Below, piece after piece: positions 1 to 11,269 of a stretch of DNA of 64,000 bases. A program made the translations under genes and the position numbers. The stretch's first letter is position 1, and each line of letters begins with the position of its first letter. Origin of the DNA: Ctenosaura bakeri (taxonomy: Eukaryota; Chordata; Lepidosauria; Squamata; Iguanidae). The stretch is taken from the NCBI GenBank assembly GCA_948474755.1, contig CAOLHI010003119.1, forward strand, positions 1-64,000, in the 5' to 3' direction. The notes beneath the pieces were generated by a model, which saw only the letters and a program-made list of their open reading frames with translations, was not told the origin of the DNA and did not search any database.

Positions 1-240
1 TACACCAGGCGCTGCGACGGGGCTGCATGGGGCTGCTCGCCCTGTGCTTTTTAAAAACCTCCTGAAAAGTGGTTTTTAAAAAGCATGTGGCGGCGCCACC
101 TCCGGTCACTCCTGCGCGGATTGGGGTGTGGAACTACGCTAAAGTAGTCAGTCTGCCCCAATCCACTCCATGGTGTAGACGACCTCCATCAGAGGTCGCT
201 CTACACCGTTTTTTTACCCCCATGTGGAAAGGGCCTAAGA
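1..240. other. Unassigned repeat-like sequence with a hairpin
   Basis: The stretch is G+C rich for the region. GGTGTAGACGACCTC near 172 pairs with GAGGTCGCTCTACACC near 192, a strong short hairpin. It may be the end of a transposable element cut by the window edge. Confidence 0.35.
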
Positions 241-1440
241 AGGAAGATTTTAGATAGCAGTGTCAGTACACTGAGGTGAACAGCCTATTATTTTGTTCTG
301 TTAAAAGGTTAACATGCTTTTTAAATAAACAGATTTTTAGAACTGGTAGCTGTGTGAAGGAAGACCTTGAATCTCCAGAAGCGAGGAACCAGACAGATAA
401 AGATGAGGTCTCCCATCTTGGGAGGCACCGGCAAGTCTGAAGGACAAGGCTGTAAGGAGTAAAAACCAAGCTGCTAACAGAGAGTTGGCATTGTTTAGTA
501 AAGGGGCAGCTGTAACTTTTGGGTCCTGTCCAAGGGGAGGGAAACCTGTGTCGGGCAGGGGGATAAAATGTCAGCTGTTCCATGGTGGGGGGGTCTTCTC
601 TCTTTGAGACACCCGGTTCTGCAGAGAAGTATTTTTTTCTAAATAAACATCTGATGCTTCAGCCGATCCTGTGTTAAATTGTTTTATGAGTCCTATCAGC
701 TATTTCTTACAGCAGAGTATGGAACAAAGGCTGCTGTCAGGCAACCTAATCCAGGAGAAGACAGCTGGTGAATCCCCCAGATCTTTAGGAAAACTTAAAC
801 AGTTGCAAGCCCCCTTTGGGTGCAGGCAAGGACATTTGGGGCTGCTTGTAAGAGTTGGGTGGAGGTCACACTCTGACATATTGCTCACAGAAGCATTTTG
901 TGTACTGAGCCTCAGCCAAAATGCATGAATGATGCACTTCTATGGCTTCAGGCTTCGGCTCCAGCTGGCCAGCCTCGTTCAGAACTTGACATAGCACTGA
1001 AGGGAGGAAAGTTCTGAGGAGATGGCAGTTACAGGGTGCCAGCCAAGCAAGGAAGCCATTTTGTGCAGGCCTGCTGGGAAGACGAGAGAGACACAAAATG
1101 GTGGCAATCTGTCGGAAAGGGCTGCCTTTAAGAGTTTGGCTGGTTGATCACAGAAACATCCCGTCACAAGGGCTAAAGGTTACCAAATGTTTCAGTCTGG
1201 ATTTTGACATTCTAGAGATGATTAAATACCCTTCCACACAGCTAAAAAACAATTCTTGTCACTGTTGTCCTGCTGTTCTTTTAATAGTTAATTAATTGTT
1301 ATGTGTTTTAGGGGGTTGGTTTTAGCTGGGTTGGTGGGTGGGGAGGATTGGGTATGTTTTTAATGTCTTTTAATGTCTTTTAATGTATAAAGTATTTCAA
1401 GCTGTTCACCGCCTCAATCCATGTGGAGAGGTGGGATACA
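241..1440. other. No gene seen; possible LTR-like piece at 240-690
   Basis: A GATAAAATG box near 562 and AATAAA near 643 would fit an LTR, but no clear ends are visible. The rest up to the ATT repeat has no recognisable gene or repeat. Confidence 0.3.
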
Positions 1441-1444
1441 GATA

Positions 1445-1445
1445 A

Positions 1446-1512
<67 letters not shown>

Positions 1513-1513
1513 T
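1445..1513 (+). repeat. (ATT)n microsatellite
   Basis: An uninterrupted run of about 23 ATT units. Confidence 0.95.
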
Positions 1514-1577
1514 AAGCCCCACATCCTAGGCAGAATATCTTCTCTCTCCCACCATAGTAGCCTTGACAATTGACCTA

Positions 1578-1746
1578 GGCCATTTCTGCACTTGACTATT
1601 ATAGCGCTATTATTCCACTTTCAACATCCTATGGAATCCTGCGGTTTTCAGTTTAGGCTGGCCGCTCCCAAAACTGCAAACCCCAGGATTCCATAGGATG
1701 TTGAAAGTGGAATAATAGCACTATAACAGTCTAGTGCGGAAATGGC
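1578..1746. repeat. Palindromic MITE-like element, copy 1
   Basis: The element is two inverted arms, GGCCATTTCTGCACT...TCCACTTTCAACATCC and its complement, around a short centre. This family is found at least twelve times in the window. The terminal GGCCATTTCTGCACT and the foldback structure suggest a non-autonomous DNA transposon. Confidence 0.75.
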
Positions 1747-1979
1747 TCCCGAGTGACACTATTCAAAAAGGTGGTTCCTGGTCTGTGAGCCATTGGCTGT
1801 CCATCCCTGGCAAATTTATAAGAACAAAAGAAAGGATTGTAGCCAACGGGCACAAACTTACTGCCAGTCCCTGGAATATTGGGAAAAAATAATGGTCAGT
1901 CCCCACATCGGATACCCTGAGAAGCACTGACTTGAGAGGAGTCTCTAGTACTAGAGACAAACCCTCCTTCTTCTAAGAT

Positions 1980-2390
1980 GATATAATGTGGTGGAGACAG
2001 TTTCAGGTCAGTCTAGATGACCTCTGGGTGTGAGGGAAAAGCAGTTAATTTTCTCTGCAATTGAAGTCCCTCTGTGTTTGAAGGAAAGACAAAGAAACTT
2101 TGTATAATGGAATGTTATCAGTTTGGCTTGATGCGCTAACCTTTATCTGTGCTACAGAAGATTTGCAACATTTGTAGACACTGGTGGGAACTTATGTACA
2201 ACAGGTCTGTTTTCTTTCTTGAGCATGTGATGATTGCACTGGAAATGTATAGATTGTTGTGAATATGAAGAGGCGGCACCTAGTCTTTTGGGAATGATCC
2301 CACTGAGACAAATAAACAATTTTCCTTAATCTGTGGGTCTCTATCTCTGTTCTGCAACAATAATGAGGGTCTTCTGAGAGGCACATATTA
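1980..2390 (-). repeat. Interspersed repeat family X, copy A (inverted)
   Basis: This is a roughly 400-base repeat seen three times in the first 10.4 kb. Copy A is the reverse complement of copies B and C: GTCATCTAGACTGACCTGAA, GACTTCAATTGCAGAG and CCACCAGTGTCTACA all occur on its minus strand. It may be an old LTR or non-autonomous element; I could not assign a family. Confidence 0.7.
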
Positions 2391-2509
2391 TATCTTTGCC
2401 CTTTATCTATATTTTTTAAAAAAATCTCCGCAGGGAATCTATAAATTCAGACTACTTGCTTTGGTTAAGTGTGTGTGCACACGTGCTTGTGTGTGTGAGA
2501 GGGAAAGAC

Positions 2510-2697
2510 CCCATTAATTTCATTGGGTCTTTCTTGTGCAAAGAATACTCGGAGATGGTTTTGCTGTTTTCTTTCTCTGAAATGTAGCCTACAGCACCTG
2601 CATTTGTTGGCAGTCTCCCATCCAAGTACTAAGCAGGGCCGACCCTGCTTGTCTTCCAAGATCAGATGGGATCTGATGTCTTTAGTGGATTTAGGCC
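2510..2697 (-). repeat. 5S rRNA-derived SINE
   Basis: On the minus strand the head matches 5S rRNA; on the plus strand this reads GCCTACAGCACC, TCTCCCATCCAAGTACTAAG, CCGACCCTGCTTG and CCAAGATCAGATGGGATC. The tail toward 2510 (TTTCATTGGGTCTTTCTTGT) is the Sauria/Bov-B-like body. The 5S part would have carried the internal polymerase III promoter. Confidence 0.75.
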
Positions 2698-2784
2698 CTC
2701 AGGTAGGGGTAAAGATTTAAAATACCAAGAAAAAAAAACCCATAAATTTTTGGAAAAATTGAAAACTGCATTACTAGCACCCTT

Positions 2785-2845
2785 TGTTGTGTAATTCAAG
2801 TCATTTCCACTTACAGTAACCCTAAGGCAAACCTAATACTTTTTT
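2785..2845 (-). repeat. Sauria SINE / Bov-B-like 3' tail fragment
   Basis: TTGTTGTGTAATTCAAGTCA and GTAACCCTAAGGCAAACCTA are the complement of the typical SINE tail that ends in CACACAACAACAA. No head is present. Confidence 0.55.
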
Positions 2846-3114
2846 TTTCAGTTCTACAGCATGCTTTTTTAATTTGTTATAATAATCCCTTTCCTGGTCA
2901 TGTAGACAAGATGTTTGTCCTTGAAAACTTATAAACAACAATTTATTCATTTTTGAAAGAAATCCTTGCAGCTTCTGCTATTCTTTCATGATGGATCATT
3001 ATTAGTTTTTCTATTATTTGTAGTGCTTCTCATGCCCGATAACGAAAAATCTCAAATATTGTCATGTTCTACTAATTTTTTCTCTAGAATAAAGGATATT
3101 GAATAGAATACTGT

Positions 3115-3515
3115 TATAGAACAGAGATAGAGACCCATGGAGTAAGGAAAATTGTTTATTGTGCACAATGTCTCAGTGGGATCGTTCCCAAAAGACTGAG
3201 CCCTGCCTCTTCATATAAATTGCTGTGAATGTGAAGAGCGATTTATACATTTTCCAATACAATCATCACATGCTCAAGAAAAGGAAACAGAACAAGAAAG
3301 AAAACAGATCTGTTGTACGTAGGCTCCCACCAGTGTCTACATATGTTGCAAATCTTCTGTAGCAAAGCCAAGGGCTAGCGAGCCGAGCCAAACCAATAAC
3401 ATTCCATTATACAAGGTTCCATTATATTCCCACAGTTCTTTCTAAACTGAGAGAGAAATAACTGTTTTTTCCCCCATACCTTGAGGTCATCTAGTCTGAC
3501 CCCACCACACTACTT
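3115..3515 (+). repeat. Interspersed repeat family X, copy B
   Basis: It runs from AGAACAGAGATAGAGACC through TCAGTGGGATCGTTCCCAAA and CCACCAGTGTCTACA to GAGGTCATCTAGTCTGACC. It is the uninterrupted reference for the site where the DIRS at 4356 inserted: here CAAATCTTCTGTAGC is continuous. Confidence 0.7.
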
Positions 3516-4045
3516 TAAAAGGAATAACATTTTAAAGGGAACTGATGGAATTTCATTTTTGGATACAGTGTCTACAAATGTCCTGGAAGTGGCCCATTCA
3601 GGACATTTCTGACTGATATTTCCTGAGGAGGCTTAACCACCCAAGATCCTTGGTGATCCCATTTTGCCCTCTCTTTCCGGGCAGGACTCAGCCCTCCTCG
3701 GCCTAGTTTTAGGGCGAACTTGAGCCACTCCTCCAGGTTGTTCCAGGATATATCTCTGTAGAGCCTTAAAAAAGTTAAATCCATTTGCTGCTTTTCCCTC
3801 TTTTTGGTCTGTGATGTGTGCCACTAGAGAAGTTAGGTTTTTGGAGAAGTTAGATTTTTGGACTACAACTCCCAGAGTCTGCAGCCAGCAGGGTTATAAA
3901 TAGTGCTTCATGCGAACACAACCCCACCCCTGTAACAAAAAACCTTTCTGCTCCATGCATGCAGGTAAGCCATGAAATCATACTTTCCTACGACTATTTG
4001 TTATAAGGGCATGGCATTGCAGACCTGGTATTCCTGGAAATTAAG

Positions 4046-4172
4046 CGCCTTTCTGCACTACACTGTTATAGTGCTATTGTTCCACTTTCAACATCGTCTG
4101 GAGTCCTGGGGTTTGCAGTTTAGGGAGGGACATTTGGAATTCTCAGCCATAGAGCTCTTTGGCCTCAGGATG
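4046..4172. repeat. Palindromic MITE-like element, copy 2 (one arm)
   Basis: One arm (TTTCTGCACTACACTGTTAT, CTTTCAACATC) and the centre with AGAGCTCTTTGGCCTCAGG are present; the second arm is missing. It abuts repeat X copy C. Confidence 0.65.
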
Positions 4173-4175
4173 TAG

Positions 4176-4355
4176 CAGAATAGAGATAGAGACGGTTTAA
4201 GGAAAATCGTTTATTGTCCCAGTGGGATCATTCCCAAAAGACTGAGCCCCGCCCCTTCATATTCACAGCAATTTATACATCTCCAGTGCAAAAATCACAT
4301 GTTCAAGAGAGGAAACTGATGTGTTCCCACCAGTGTCTACAAAATGTTGCAAATC
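4176..4355 (+). repeat. Interspersed repeat family X, copy C, left half
   Basis: It begins AGAATAGAGATAGAGACGG and ends GTTGCAAATCTT, where the DIRS element starts. The other half resumes at 10237. Confidence 0.75.
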
Positions 4356-4357
4356 TT

Positions 4358-4506
4358 CTTCTTCGTGGTCTCTGTGCCTTCATACACTAGGAGCTTTAGC
4401 GCCTGCGCGGTACGTTCGGAAACCTAAGCTTGTTCGGTTGCGGGAACCCCTCCCCCACCCCGGGTTGCACATGCCCCCCCGCGAGCAACGGTCTCTCCTC
4501 AGTTCT
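4358..4506 (+). repeat. DIRS left inverted terminal repeat
   Basis: The segment beginning CTTCTTCGTGGTCTCTGTGC and running to CTCCTCAGTTCT is the reverse complement, with small differences, of 10058-10232. It includes the shared block GAGCTTTAGCGCCTGCGCGG. Inverted rather than direct ends are diagnostic for DIRS elements. Confidence 0.82.
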
Positions 4507-4670
4507 TTCTCGTCCGCCGTCGCGTCGGAAGGTTCTTCGGTTTGTTCCTCTGACTTTTGTGCTTGGTTTGCTGTGTCACGGTTTTACGGACTTTTGGATG
4601 TCTCTCCCTTTTTTCGGATCCCCTTTTGGTTTTTGGTGATTTGGATTTTCCCCCAGTTTGGCTTTTTCCC

Positions 4671-5900
4671 ATGTCCGCGCTCTTCAAAAAGTGCGTGTCC
4701 TGGGGGCCAAAGTTGCCCTCAACGACGGCCACAAGGAGTGTCTCTTCTGTTTGGGTAGCCCCACAACACTGGACTTGCCCAATTTCCCGGGGTTTTACTC
4801 CCCAAACTCTCCGAAACCCGGGCCCCGCGAGACTTAAGTCTTATTGTTGGGAACAGTCTCTCGGCGATAAAGACCCCCCACTTCCAAAATGGCCGACAAA
4901 AAACGACCACGCCATCGACGGTATCGGCGGCTCCTTTCCGTCCCCCCATCGGTATCGGGCTCGGTCCGGGAGAACGCCGATCTCGGCATTACCGAGGATC
5001 CCGAAGCTGTCGGCGGCTGCCAAGTCAGCGAAAGGATCCTCGACGGCGAGGAAGGCTGGGCCCCCTGAAGGAGACGCCTTAAGAGCGCCCTGCTCCGGAT
5101 GGAGACAAGGGCAAGGAGAAGGAGAAGAAGAAAAAGGGAAGGAGAAGAAGCGCCCCCCGGCTGGGGACGTTCAACCTCCACCCTCCTCCTACTCAGCAGC
5201 CTTCCAAAGGGCGAGGCAGCCGTCGATCTTCGGAGATGAGATGGGGAGTTCCCCAACAGCGCCCGGACGCCTGTGGCAGACCCTCCAACCCTGGTGGAGG
5301 AGCACCACCCCCTTCCAGCCGTCGCAGGTCGGCCGACCTGCAGCAGAGGGGCCCTCTGCTTCTCCGGAGCGGCGTTCGACCTCATTCGGGCCCCGGTCCC
5401 GCTTTTCGGAGCGTCCGGTGGCCTCGCCGCCTCCTAGGGAGACTAGAGAGGCAACCTGCTCGTCTGCCTCCAGATACACCTCGGCGTCCACGGGCCAGGT
5501 ACGCGAGGGAATCTGAATGGAGAGAGCGCCCGGCCTTTTTCGGTATTTTCGCCATCGTACCGGGATTGGTACCATCGTGACCCGAGTCGCTGGGAGACCT
5601 TCCGGAGGTCCCGGTCACCTCGTCGACAGCCAATCGCGCTCGCCTAGAGGGGACGAGGCTCGGTACCGTCGCCCCCGAAGCCGATCTCCGTCGGACCCCC
5701 GCTCCTTCAGCCGCTCTCCCTCTCCTCGATATCATAGGGCGGGGGAGCCTTCCCCCGGGCGATATCGCCACCTCCGGGGAGGCCCGGCGACGCGCCCTAC
5801 GGAGTCGGTGGTGACTGAGCGGGCTAAGACAACGTCACCTGCCAACTCCCCGTCACCACTAAAAGGTGAAGTCCGTGGTCAGCCAGCCCAAGCGTGACGC
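4671..5900 (+). pseudogene. DIRS gag-like region, frameshifted
   Basis: The frame opens MSALFKKCVS. About 30 bases later the matching sequence continues in another frame (KECLFCLG), so one base has been gained or lost near 4700. The downstream part is rich in Ser, Arg and Pro, as in other DIRS first frames. It belongs to the mobile element and is not a host gene. Confidence 0.6.
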
Positions 5901-7149
5901 TGCCACTACCACCGTCCCGGCTGCGGAGAAGCCTAGGAAGGCAACACCTGTGGCGACCAAAGGGAGCCGGAAATGAGGGCGAGAGGACTCACCGAGCTCG
6001 GAGTAACGACTCGAGTGCGGAGTAGAGGTGCTGAGGCGGCCTCCCGGGAGCCCCCTCCGCTGGGATTCGGGGATCCGATCCCAGATTCTGCTCCAGAGGA
6101 CGTCCACCAGTTTTTGCTATGCTGCTCCGCATGGCCACTCCCCTCGGCCTTAAGATCGCCGATGCGGACCGGAGGACGACGATCCAGTCTTCTCCGTCTT
6201 CGGGGGGAAGGAACCTGCCACGGCCCCGCTGCCTCCCTGCCCCGGATATCCAGACTGGTGAAGGCCCCGGGGATAGGCCGGCCTCGGCGCAGCCGATACC
6301 GCAGCGGTTGGAACACCTCTACAGGGTGCAGAAGGATAACGCCGGTTATCTTTTCAATCACCCTGCACCGAACTCTGTGGTGGTCGAGTGGGCACAGACG
6401 AAAGGCCCCGGGCAGGCAGCACCCCACCCCGCCGGATAAAGGGGGCAGGAAGTTGGACGCCTATGCAAGAAGGTTCTATTCCCCCGCCTCCTTGCAGATC
6501 AGGCTGTCCAAACTCAGGCTTGCCTCGCGGCATACCTGAAAAGGTTCGATCGCCTTCAACCGGCGATGGAGGCGGTCCGGAGGAATCCGCCAACCCCCTC
6601 GGTGATATTCAACGAGGCCATCTCCATCGCTCGGCACCAGATGGCCTCCTCCAGGCACGCAGGGGAGTTTGCCTCCCGGGTCATGGCGGGATCCATCGGC
6701 CTCGCCGCCATGTTCCCCCAGCCGACATCCAGGAGGACACCAGAAGGAGAATTAAAGTTTCCCCCCTTCGACGGTGAGGGCCTATTCAATTCGTCCACCG
6801 ACGAAGCGTTGGACAATCTCGTGAAGGCGAGGCTAACCGCCAAGAAGTCGGGCTACAGCCGGCCATGCAAGACCGCAGGACCTCCACCTTCCGCCCATCC
6901 TGGCGACGATCTTCCACTTCGTCGTTCCAGCTTTCGGCCCATTGGACAGTCGAGACCGTCCTCCGGCCGGGAGACGCACGGTTAACGACGCCCGGCTCGT
7001 CCAAGAAGTCCCCTCCGAGACAAATCTCGGTTTTGGTGCCTGGCAGGACCTACCAATACCCACTCTTCAGCCTACCATCTGCACTGGGAACCCCGACTCT
7101 AGCTCGACACCTCGCAGAGGGCAACATGTATACGGACTCTTGGGTGCTT

Positions 7150-8390
7150 TCCATCGTCCGCTTGGCTACGCCATCGAGTTTCACGATATTCCACCTCGAG
7201 GCGCTTCGACTCCACCCCGTCGAGTCCGGCCCTCCTGGAAGAGATCCAGTCCCTCCTCCAAAAAGGGGCGATCGAGCGGCTGCAAGAAGCCAAGACCACC
7301 GGCTTCTTCTCCAGGTACTTCACGGGAGAAAGCCACGGCACCCCCCGGCTGATCCTAGACCTCAGAGGGGTGAACTACTACATCCGCCCCAAAGGTTCAA
7401 AATGGTACGATCCCTCGACCTGCCCTTCCTACATCGAGGGGACTGGTTCGCCTCCATCGATCTCCGAGACGCAACTTTCCCCATCGCCATTCGCCCGCAG
7501 CACAGACGGTACCTCCGCTTCGCAGTCGACGATATCTGCTACCAGTACAAGGTGCTGCCGTTCGGACTCTCGACTGCCCCAAAGGGGCTTCACCAAGTGC
7601 ATGGCCCCGGTGGTATCCTTCCTGCGGACGAAAGGGGGTTGCTTCCCCTTTCCCCACGATTGGCTGTTGGTGGGGCCCCGCAAACAGAGACTTTACCACG
7701 GCGTCCACATGACGTTGTCACTCCTAACCCGCCTTGGTCTACGGGGGAAAAAGAAGAAGTCCCACCTCGAGCCGGCGAGGATCTTGGACTTCATCGGGGC
7801 GACGCTCGACTCGACCTCCGCCAGGGCGTCCTACCAGAGTCTCGAGCACAAACCCTGATCCAGGCCGCCGCTCACGCTCGTAGGCCCCGACGTTATCTGT
7901 GAGAAGCGTCCAGCAGCTCTTGGGCTACATGGCTGGACGACCCCTGTGACATATCTCTCCAGGCTGAGAGCAAGACCTCTTCAACACTGGTTTTCCCTAT
8001 TCGACCCCCCGCGAGACGAACAGACACTCCACTGCAGCTGCCCGGGAAAACGTCCGCTCATCCCTCCGATGGTGGCAGTCGCGACGCAATCTGATGTCAG
8101 GGATGCCTTTCCAACAGCCGACACCGAAGGTGACGGTAACGACCCACGCCTCCCGTATGGATGGGGTGCCCACTGCGGCGATCTCAGAGTCCGCGACAGA
8201 TGGACCGACGACGAGACCGCTCTCCATATCAACGCGCTGGAGCTGCTCGCCGTCTGGAAAGCCCTACGGGCGTTCCCCCACATCGTGGCGGGGCGCACCC
8301 CCATTCTGACGGACAACACCACCGCCGTCTGTACATCAACAGACAAGGTGGGGCTATTCCACGACCCTGCTCCACATCGCGCTTGACCTG
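7150..8390 (+). pseudogene. DIRS reverse transcriptase and RNase H, broken
   Basis: The reverse transcriptase core shows WFASIDLRDA, RRYLRFAVDD and YKVLPFGLSTAP in one frame and FTKCMAPVVSFLRTKG in the next, so the frame shifts near 7590. The catalytic motif is damaged (FPHDWLL). RNase H follows from about 8140 with the Glu of NALELLAVW and the Asp of LTDNTTAV. Confidence 0.78.
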
Positions 8391-8929
8391 TGGGAATGGG
8401 GATTGCCTGCACACGCATCCCGTGGCGGTTCACCTGGCTGGGCAGGAAACACCCCGGCAGACGCCCTCAGCAGGGACACCTCATCCCCCACGAAAGGTCC
8501 CTTCCGGAGAGGCATTCAGACTGATTGAGACCGCTGGGGGAACCATCCATCGACCTCTTCGCGACCAGGGGGGAAGCGAATGTCGCCGATTCTGCTCCAG
8601 AGCGGGCCACATCGCGCCTCCATCGGGGACGCTTTCCAGTTTTCCCTGGACCGGGGAACTCCTCTACGCTTCCCCCCTTCCCCTGCCGGCCGGACGATAT
8701 CGAAAATCCTCGCCGACCGAGCCGACGCGATCCTGGTAGCCCCATACTGGCCGAGGCAACATTTGGGTTTGCACCCCTGCTACAAGCTCATGAGCACCGC
8801 TCCCGGGTTTCCACCGACACCGGACCTGCCTCCCACTCCGGCGGCCGAGTCCTCCATCCGGACCTGCCACGCCTGGCCCTCCATGCCTGGAGGATATCGC
8901 ACTGCGATCCCCTCTGGACCCTCCTCGTC

Positions 8930-9880
8930 GCGGCCAGGAAGGAATCCACCCGTCGCAACTATCAATATAAATGGCGACGTTCCTACCTTCGCTAACGAGA
9001 GGAGTGAGCCGGACGCCCCCGGGGCTCCTTCCCCCCTGATTTCCTCCTGCACCTCCGGTAAAAGGGTCTGGGGTTTTCCCTCCCTGAAGGTGTATCTCTC
9101 CGCGATCGTGGCATACCAACCGCCACGATCTGCTGTCGGCCTTCTTCAGGAACATACCGTTAAGCGGTTCCTAAAAGGACTTCATCATCTCTACCCGCCG
9201 GTATCGCCGCCGTACCGCCCTGGTCCCCCGCGGGGCTTCGCAGCTGACGAAACCGCCCTTTGAGCCGATGGCGACCGCGGATGACAGGCTCCTGACCATG
9301 AAGACTGCCTTCCTGGTAGCGGTGACCTCGGCGAGGCGAGCGGGTGGTAACTCTTCGATCCATGAGCCCTTCACGGTCTTCCACAGAGACAAGGTGGTCC
9401 TGGACCTGACATCTCGTTCCTGCCTAAGGTGGTGTCCAGTTTCCATCTCAACCAGGACATATCCTGCCCGCCTTTTTCCCAACCCACAACCGTTTGGGGG
9501 GTCCCTCCACTCCCTGGACGTGCGTCGGGCCTTGGCCTTCTACAAGGACAGGACTGCTTCCTTCCCAACGCCGCATTCTTCGTTTGCTATGGGCGACGTC
9601 GGAAGGGCCTCAAATGTCCACCCCGCGCTTCTCCAAGTGGGTGGTACGGACTATTCAACTGGCGTATGAGCTCGCGAGGAAGCCTCCGCCAATCCTGCTT
9701 CAGCCCATCCACCAGAGCTGTGGCACTTCTGCGGCCCCCCACGAGGAGTTACCCCATAACTTGCCGTGTGGCGACCTGGTCCCAACCATCGACCTTCGTG
9801 CGCCACTACAGGCTGACTGCCGGTCGCGCAGAGATGCCCGGTTTGGACGTGAGGTGCTGGCTTCCGTGCTGTAGGACCTG
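8930..9880 (+). pseudogene. DIRS tyrosine recombinase, broken
   Basis: KESTRRNYQYKW near 8938 resembles the N-terminal part of DIRS recombinases. FPSLKVYLSAIVAY, then AFLVAVTSARRAG with the catalytic-arginine region, and finally TFVRHYRLTAG near the end follow in different frames. The frame is interrupted several times. Confidence 0.7.
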
Positions 9881-9920
9881 GCCATCCACCCGGGAAGCTA
9901 CACAGTTTCCCAGTGTATAA

Positions 9921-9992
9921 GGCACAGAGACCACGAAGAAGAAGAACAGGTTGCTTACCCGTAACTGTGGTTCTTCGAGTGGTCATCTGTGC
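9921..9992. repeat. DIRS internal complementary region (hairpin)
   Basis: GGCACAGAGACCACGAAGAA at the left pairs with TTCTTCGAGTGGTCATCTGT at the right. The left part is complementary to the element's left end and the right part to its right end, as expected of the region that templates circular DIRS DNA. Confidence 0.75.
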
Positions 9993-10057
9993 CATCATCC
10001 CCCCGCCCCTTTCCCCCCCTCTTTCTCAGGTCCCTGTAGGTTTCCCCGGCGGATGAC

Positions 10058-10232
10058 AGAACTGAGGAGAGGTTCTCGGCGGGAGGAGCATGCGCAGTAC
10101 CGGCGTGGGGGAGGGGTTCCCGCCAAGCGAACAAGCTCTGAAGTTTCCGACGCTACCGCGCAGGCGCTAAAGCTCCTAGTGATGATGGCACAGATGACCA
10201 CTCAAAAAACCACAGTTACAGGTAAGCAACCT
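10058..10232 (-). repeat. DIRS right inverted terminal repeat
   Basis: The segment runs from AGAACTGAGGAGAG to GGTAAGCAACCTG and mirrors the left end of the same element, including CCGCGCAGGCGCTAAAGCTC. It is longer than the left repeat because it carries the extra right-end tail. Confidence 0.82.
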
Positions 10233-10236
10233 GTTC

Positions 10237-10400
10237 TTCTGTAGCGCTGCCAAAAGCTAGCATGTCAAACTAAACCGATAACATTCCATTATATAAGGCT
10301 TCCTTGTCTCTCCTTCAAACAGAGAGGGACTTCAATTGCAGAGGAAATTAACTGCTTTTCCCTTACACCCAGAGGTCATCTAGACTGACCTGAAACTGCT
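10237..10400 (+). repeat. Interspersed repeat family X, copy C, right half
   Basis: It resumes with CTGTAGC directly after the DIRS right end and continues through ATAACATTCCATTATATAAG and GAGGTCATCTAGACTGACC. Joined to 4176-4355 it matches copy B. Confidence 0.75.
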
Positions 10401-10411
10401 CGTCCACCATA

Positions 10412-10490
10412 AGGAAACTACAAACCCCAGAATTCCACAGGATGTTGAAAGTGGAATAAAAGCGCTACAACAGTGTAGTGTAGAAAGGCC
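10412..10490. repeat. Palindromic MITE-like element, copy 3 (one arm)
   Basis: Only the right-hand arm is seen: ACAAACCCCAGAATTCCACA, GATGTTGAAAGTGGAAT, GTGTAGTGTAGAAAGGCC. Confidence 0.65.
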
Positions 10491-10522
10491 CTAAAAAAGA
10501 TGGTGCCCGCTTAAAACACTCT

Positions 10523-10722
10523 GGCCGTTTCTGCACTAGACGTGTTATAGTGCTGTTATTCCACTTTCAACATCCTCTGTGTAATTCTGGGGTTTGTAGT
10601 TTTCTGAGGCCAAAGAGCTCTCTGGCTGAGAATTCTAAAGGCCCCTCCTTAAACTGCAAACCCCAGGATCCCATAGAAGGTTGAAAATGGAACAATAGCA
10701 CTATAGCAGTGTAGAAATGGCC
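10523..10722. repeat. Palindromic MITE-like element, copy 4
   Basis: Both arms are present (GGCCGTTTCTGCACTAGACG and GTGTAGAAATGGCC) around a centre with GCCAAAGAGCTCTCTGGCTG. Confidence 0.75.
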
Positions 10723-10822
10723 TTTACTGACTGCAACCTTCCCCCTATGTTGCTGTGTGACTTGGGTTATTTTGCCGCGCAGCAACCCTAGACCCGCAGT
10801 CTTCTCTCTCTTCCTTTCCTAA

Positions 10823-11022
10823 GGCTTTTCCGCACTACAGTGTTATAGAGCAATTATTCCACTTTCAGCATCCTATGGGATTCTGGGGTTTGTAGTTTCC
10901 TGAGGCCAAATCTCTCTGGCTGAGGATTCTCAAGGCTCCTCCCTAAACTGCAAACCCCGGGATTCCATAGGATGCTGAAAGTGGAATGATAGCACTATAA
11001 CGCTGTAGTGCAGAAATGGCCC
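10823..11022. repeat. Palindromic MITE-like element, copy 5, at the gene 1 promoter
   Basis: Both arms are present (GGCTTTTCCGCACTACAGTG and GTAGTGCAGAAATGGCCC). It ends 45 bases before the TGACGA of the gene 1 promoter, in the place where gene 2 has kappa-B-like sites. Confidence 0.75.
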
Positions 11023-11049
11023 TAGAACGCTCATCCTTCCCTCTGGTCA

Positions 11050-11125
11050 TTTCTCACAGCAGCAGATGACGACACCGAAGTACTTTTTTTTCTATTGGTC
11101 AAAGGCTTTCGTCTCAGCCAATCCC
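11050..11125 (+). promoter_or_regulatory. Gene 1 promoter: SXY-like module and CCAAT box, no kappa-B site
   Basis: GCAGATGACGA (TGACGA 11067-11072) looks like the X1/X2 boxes and the inverted CCAAT (ATTGG 11094-11098) like the Y box, 21 bases apart. RFX, CREB/ATF, NF-Y and NLRC5 bind such modules in known class I promoters. A direct CCAAT follows at 11118. No GGGGATTCCC-type site is present; a palindromic element ends at about 11022, only 45 bases upstream of the TGACGA. Confidence 0.65.
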
Positions 11126-11269
11126 GGGTCTCGTTGCCGGATTCCTCTTGGGCGCGAACTTCTTCTTCCCAGTGTGCGGCTGAAGGCAGAAGCGAGAGGG
11201 TGGTGGTTCTGTGGCTGCGTTACCTGTGCCTGAAGCTGAGGCGAGAGGAAGCGAGGCCTGGAGGGCGGA

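Larger units (their letters stand above)
4356..10236 (+). mobile_element. DIRS-type tyrosine-recombinase retrotransposon, full length, inactive
   Basis: The element has inverted terminal repeats (about 4358-4506 and 10058-10232), an internal complementary region at 9921-9992 that joins copies of both ends, and domains in DIRS order. From left to right: a gag-like region with a zinc-knuckle-like segment (from ATG 4671), reverse transcriptase (about 7150-7860, with GDWFASIDLRDA and YKVLPFGLSTAP), RNase H (about 8140-8340, with YGWGAHC, INALELLAVW and LTDNTTAV) and tyrosine recombinase (about 8930-9880). Several frameshifts break it, including one in gag near 4700 and one near 7590. The reverse transcriptase catalytic box reads FPHDWLL, with the double-aspartate motif partly deleted. 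It is much richer in G+C than its surroundings. It is inserted in an older repeat whose halves lie on either side. Confidence 0.87.

Noticed and set aside
2578..2697. 5S rRNA gene
   Set aside because: It is diverged, antisense, and followed by a SINE body; similar copies occur elsewhere, so it is a 5S-derived SINE.
4557..5516. Open frame of 319 codons that could pass for a host gene
   Set aside because: It lies inside the DIRS element, is rich in Ser/Arg/Pro and mixes frames of the decayed gag region.
6865..7902. Open frame of 345 codons as an intact polymerase gene
   Set aside because: It is only part of the DIRS reverse transcriptase; the true reading shifts frame near 7590 and the catalytic box is damaged.
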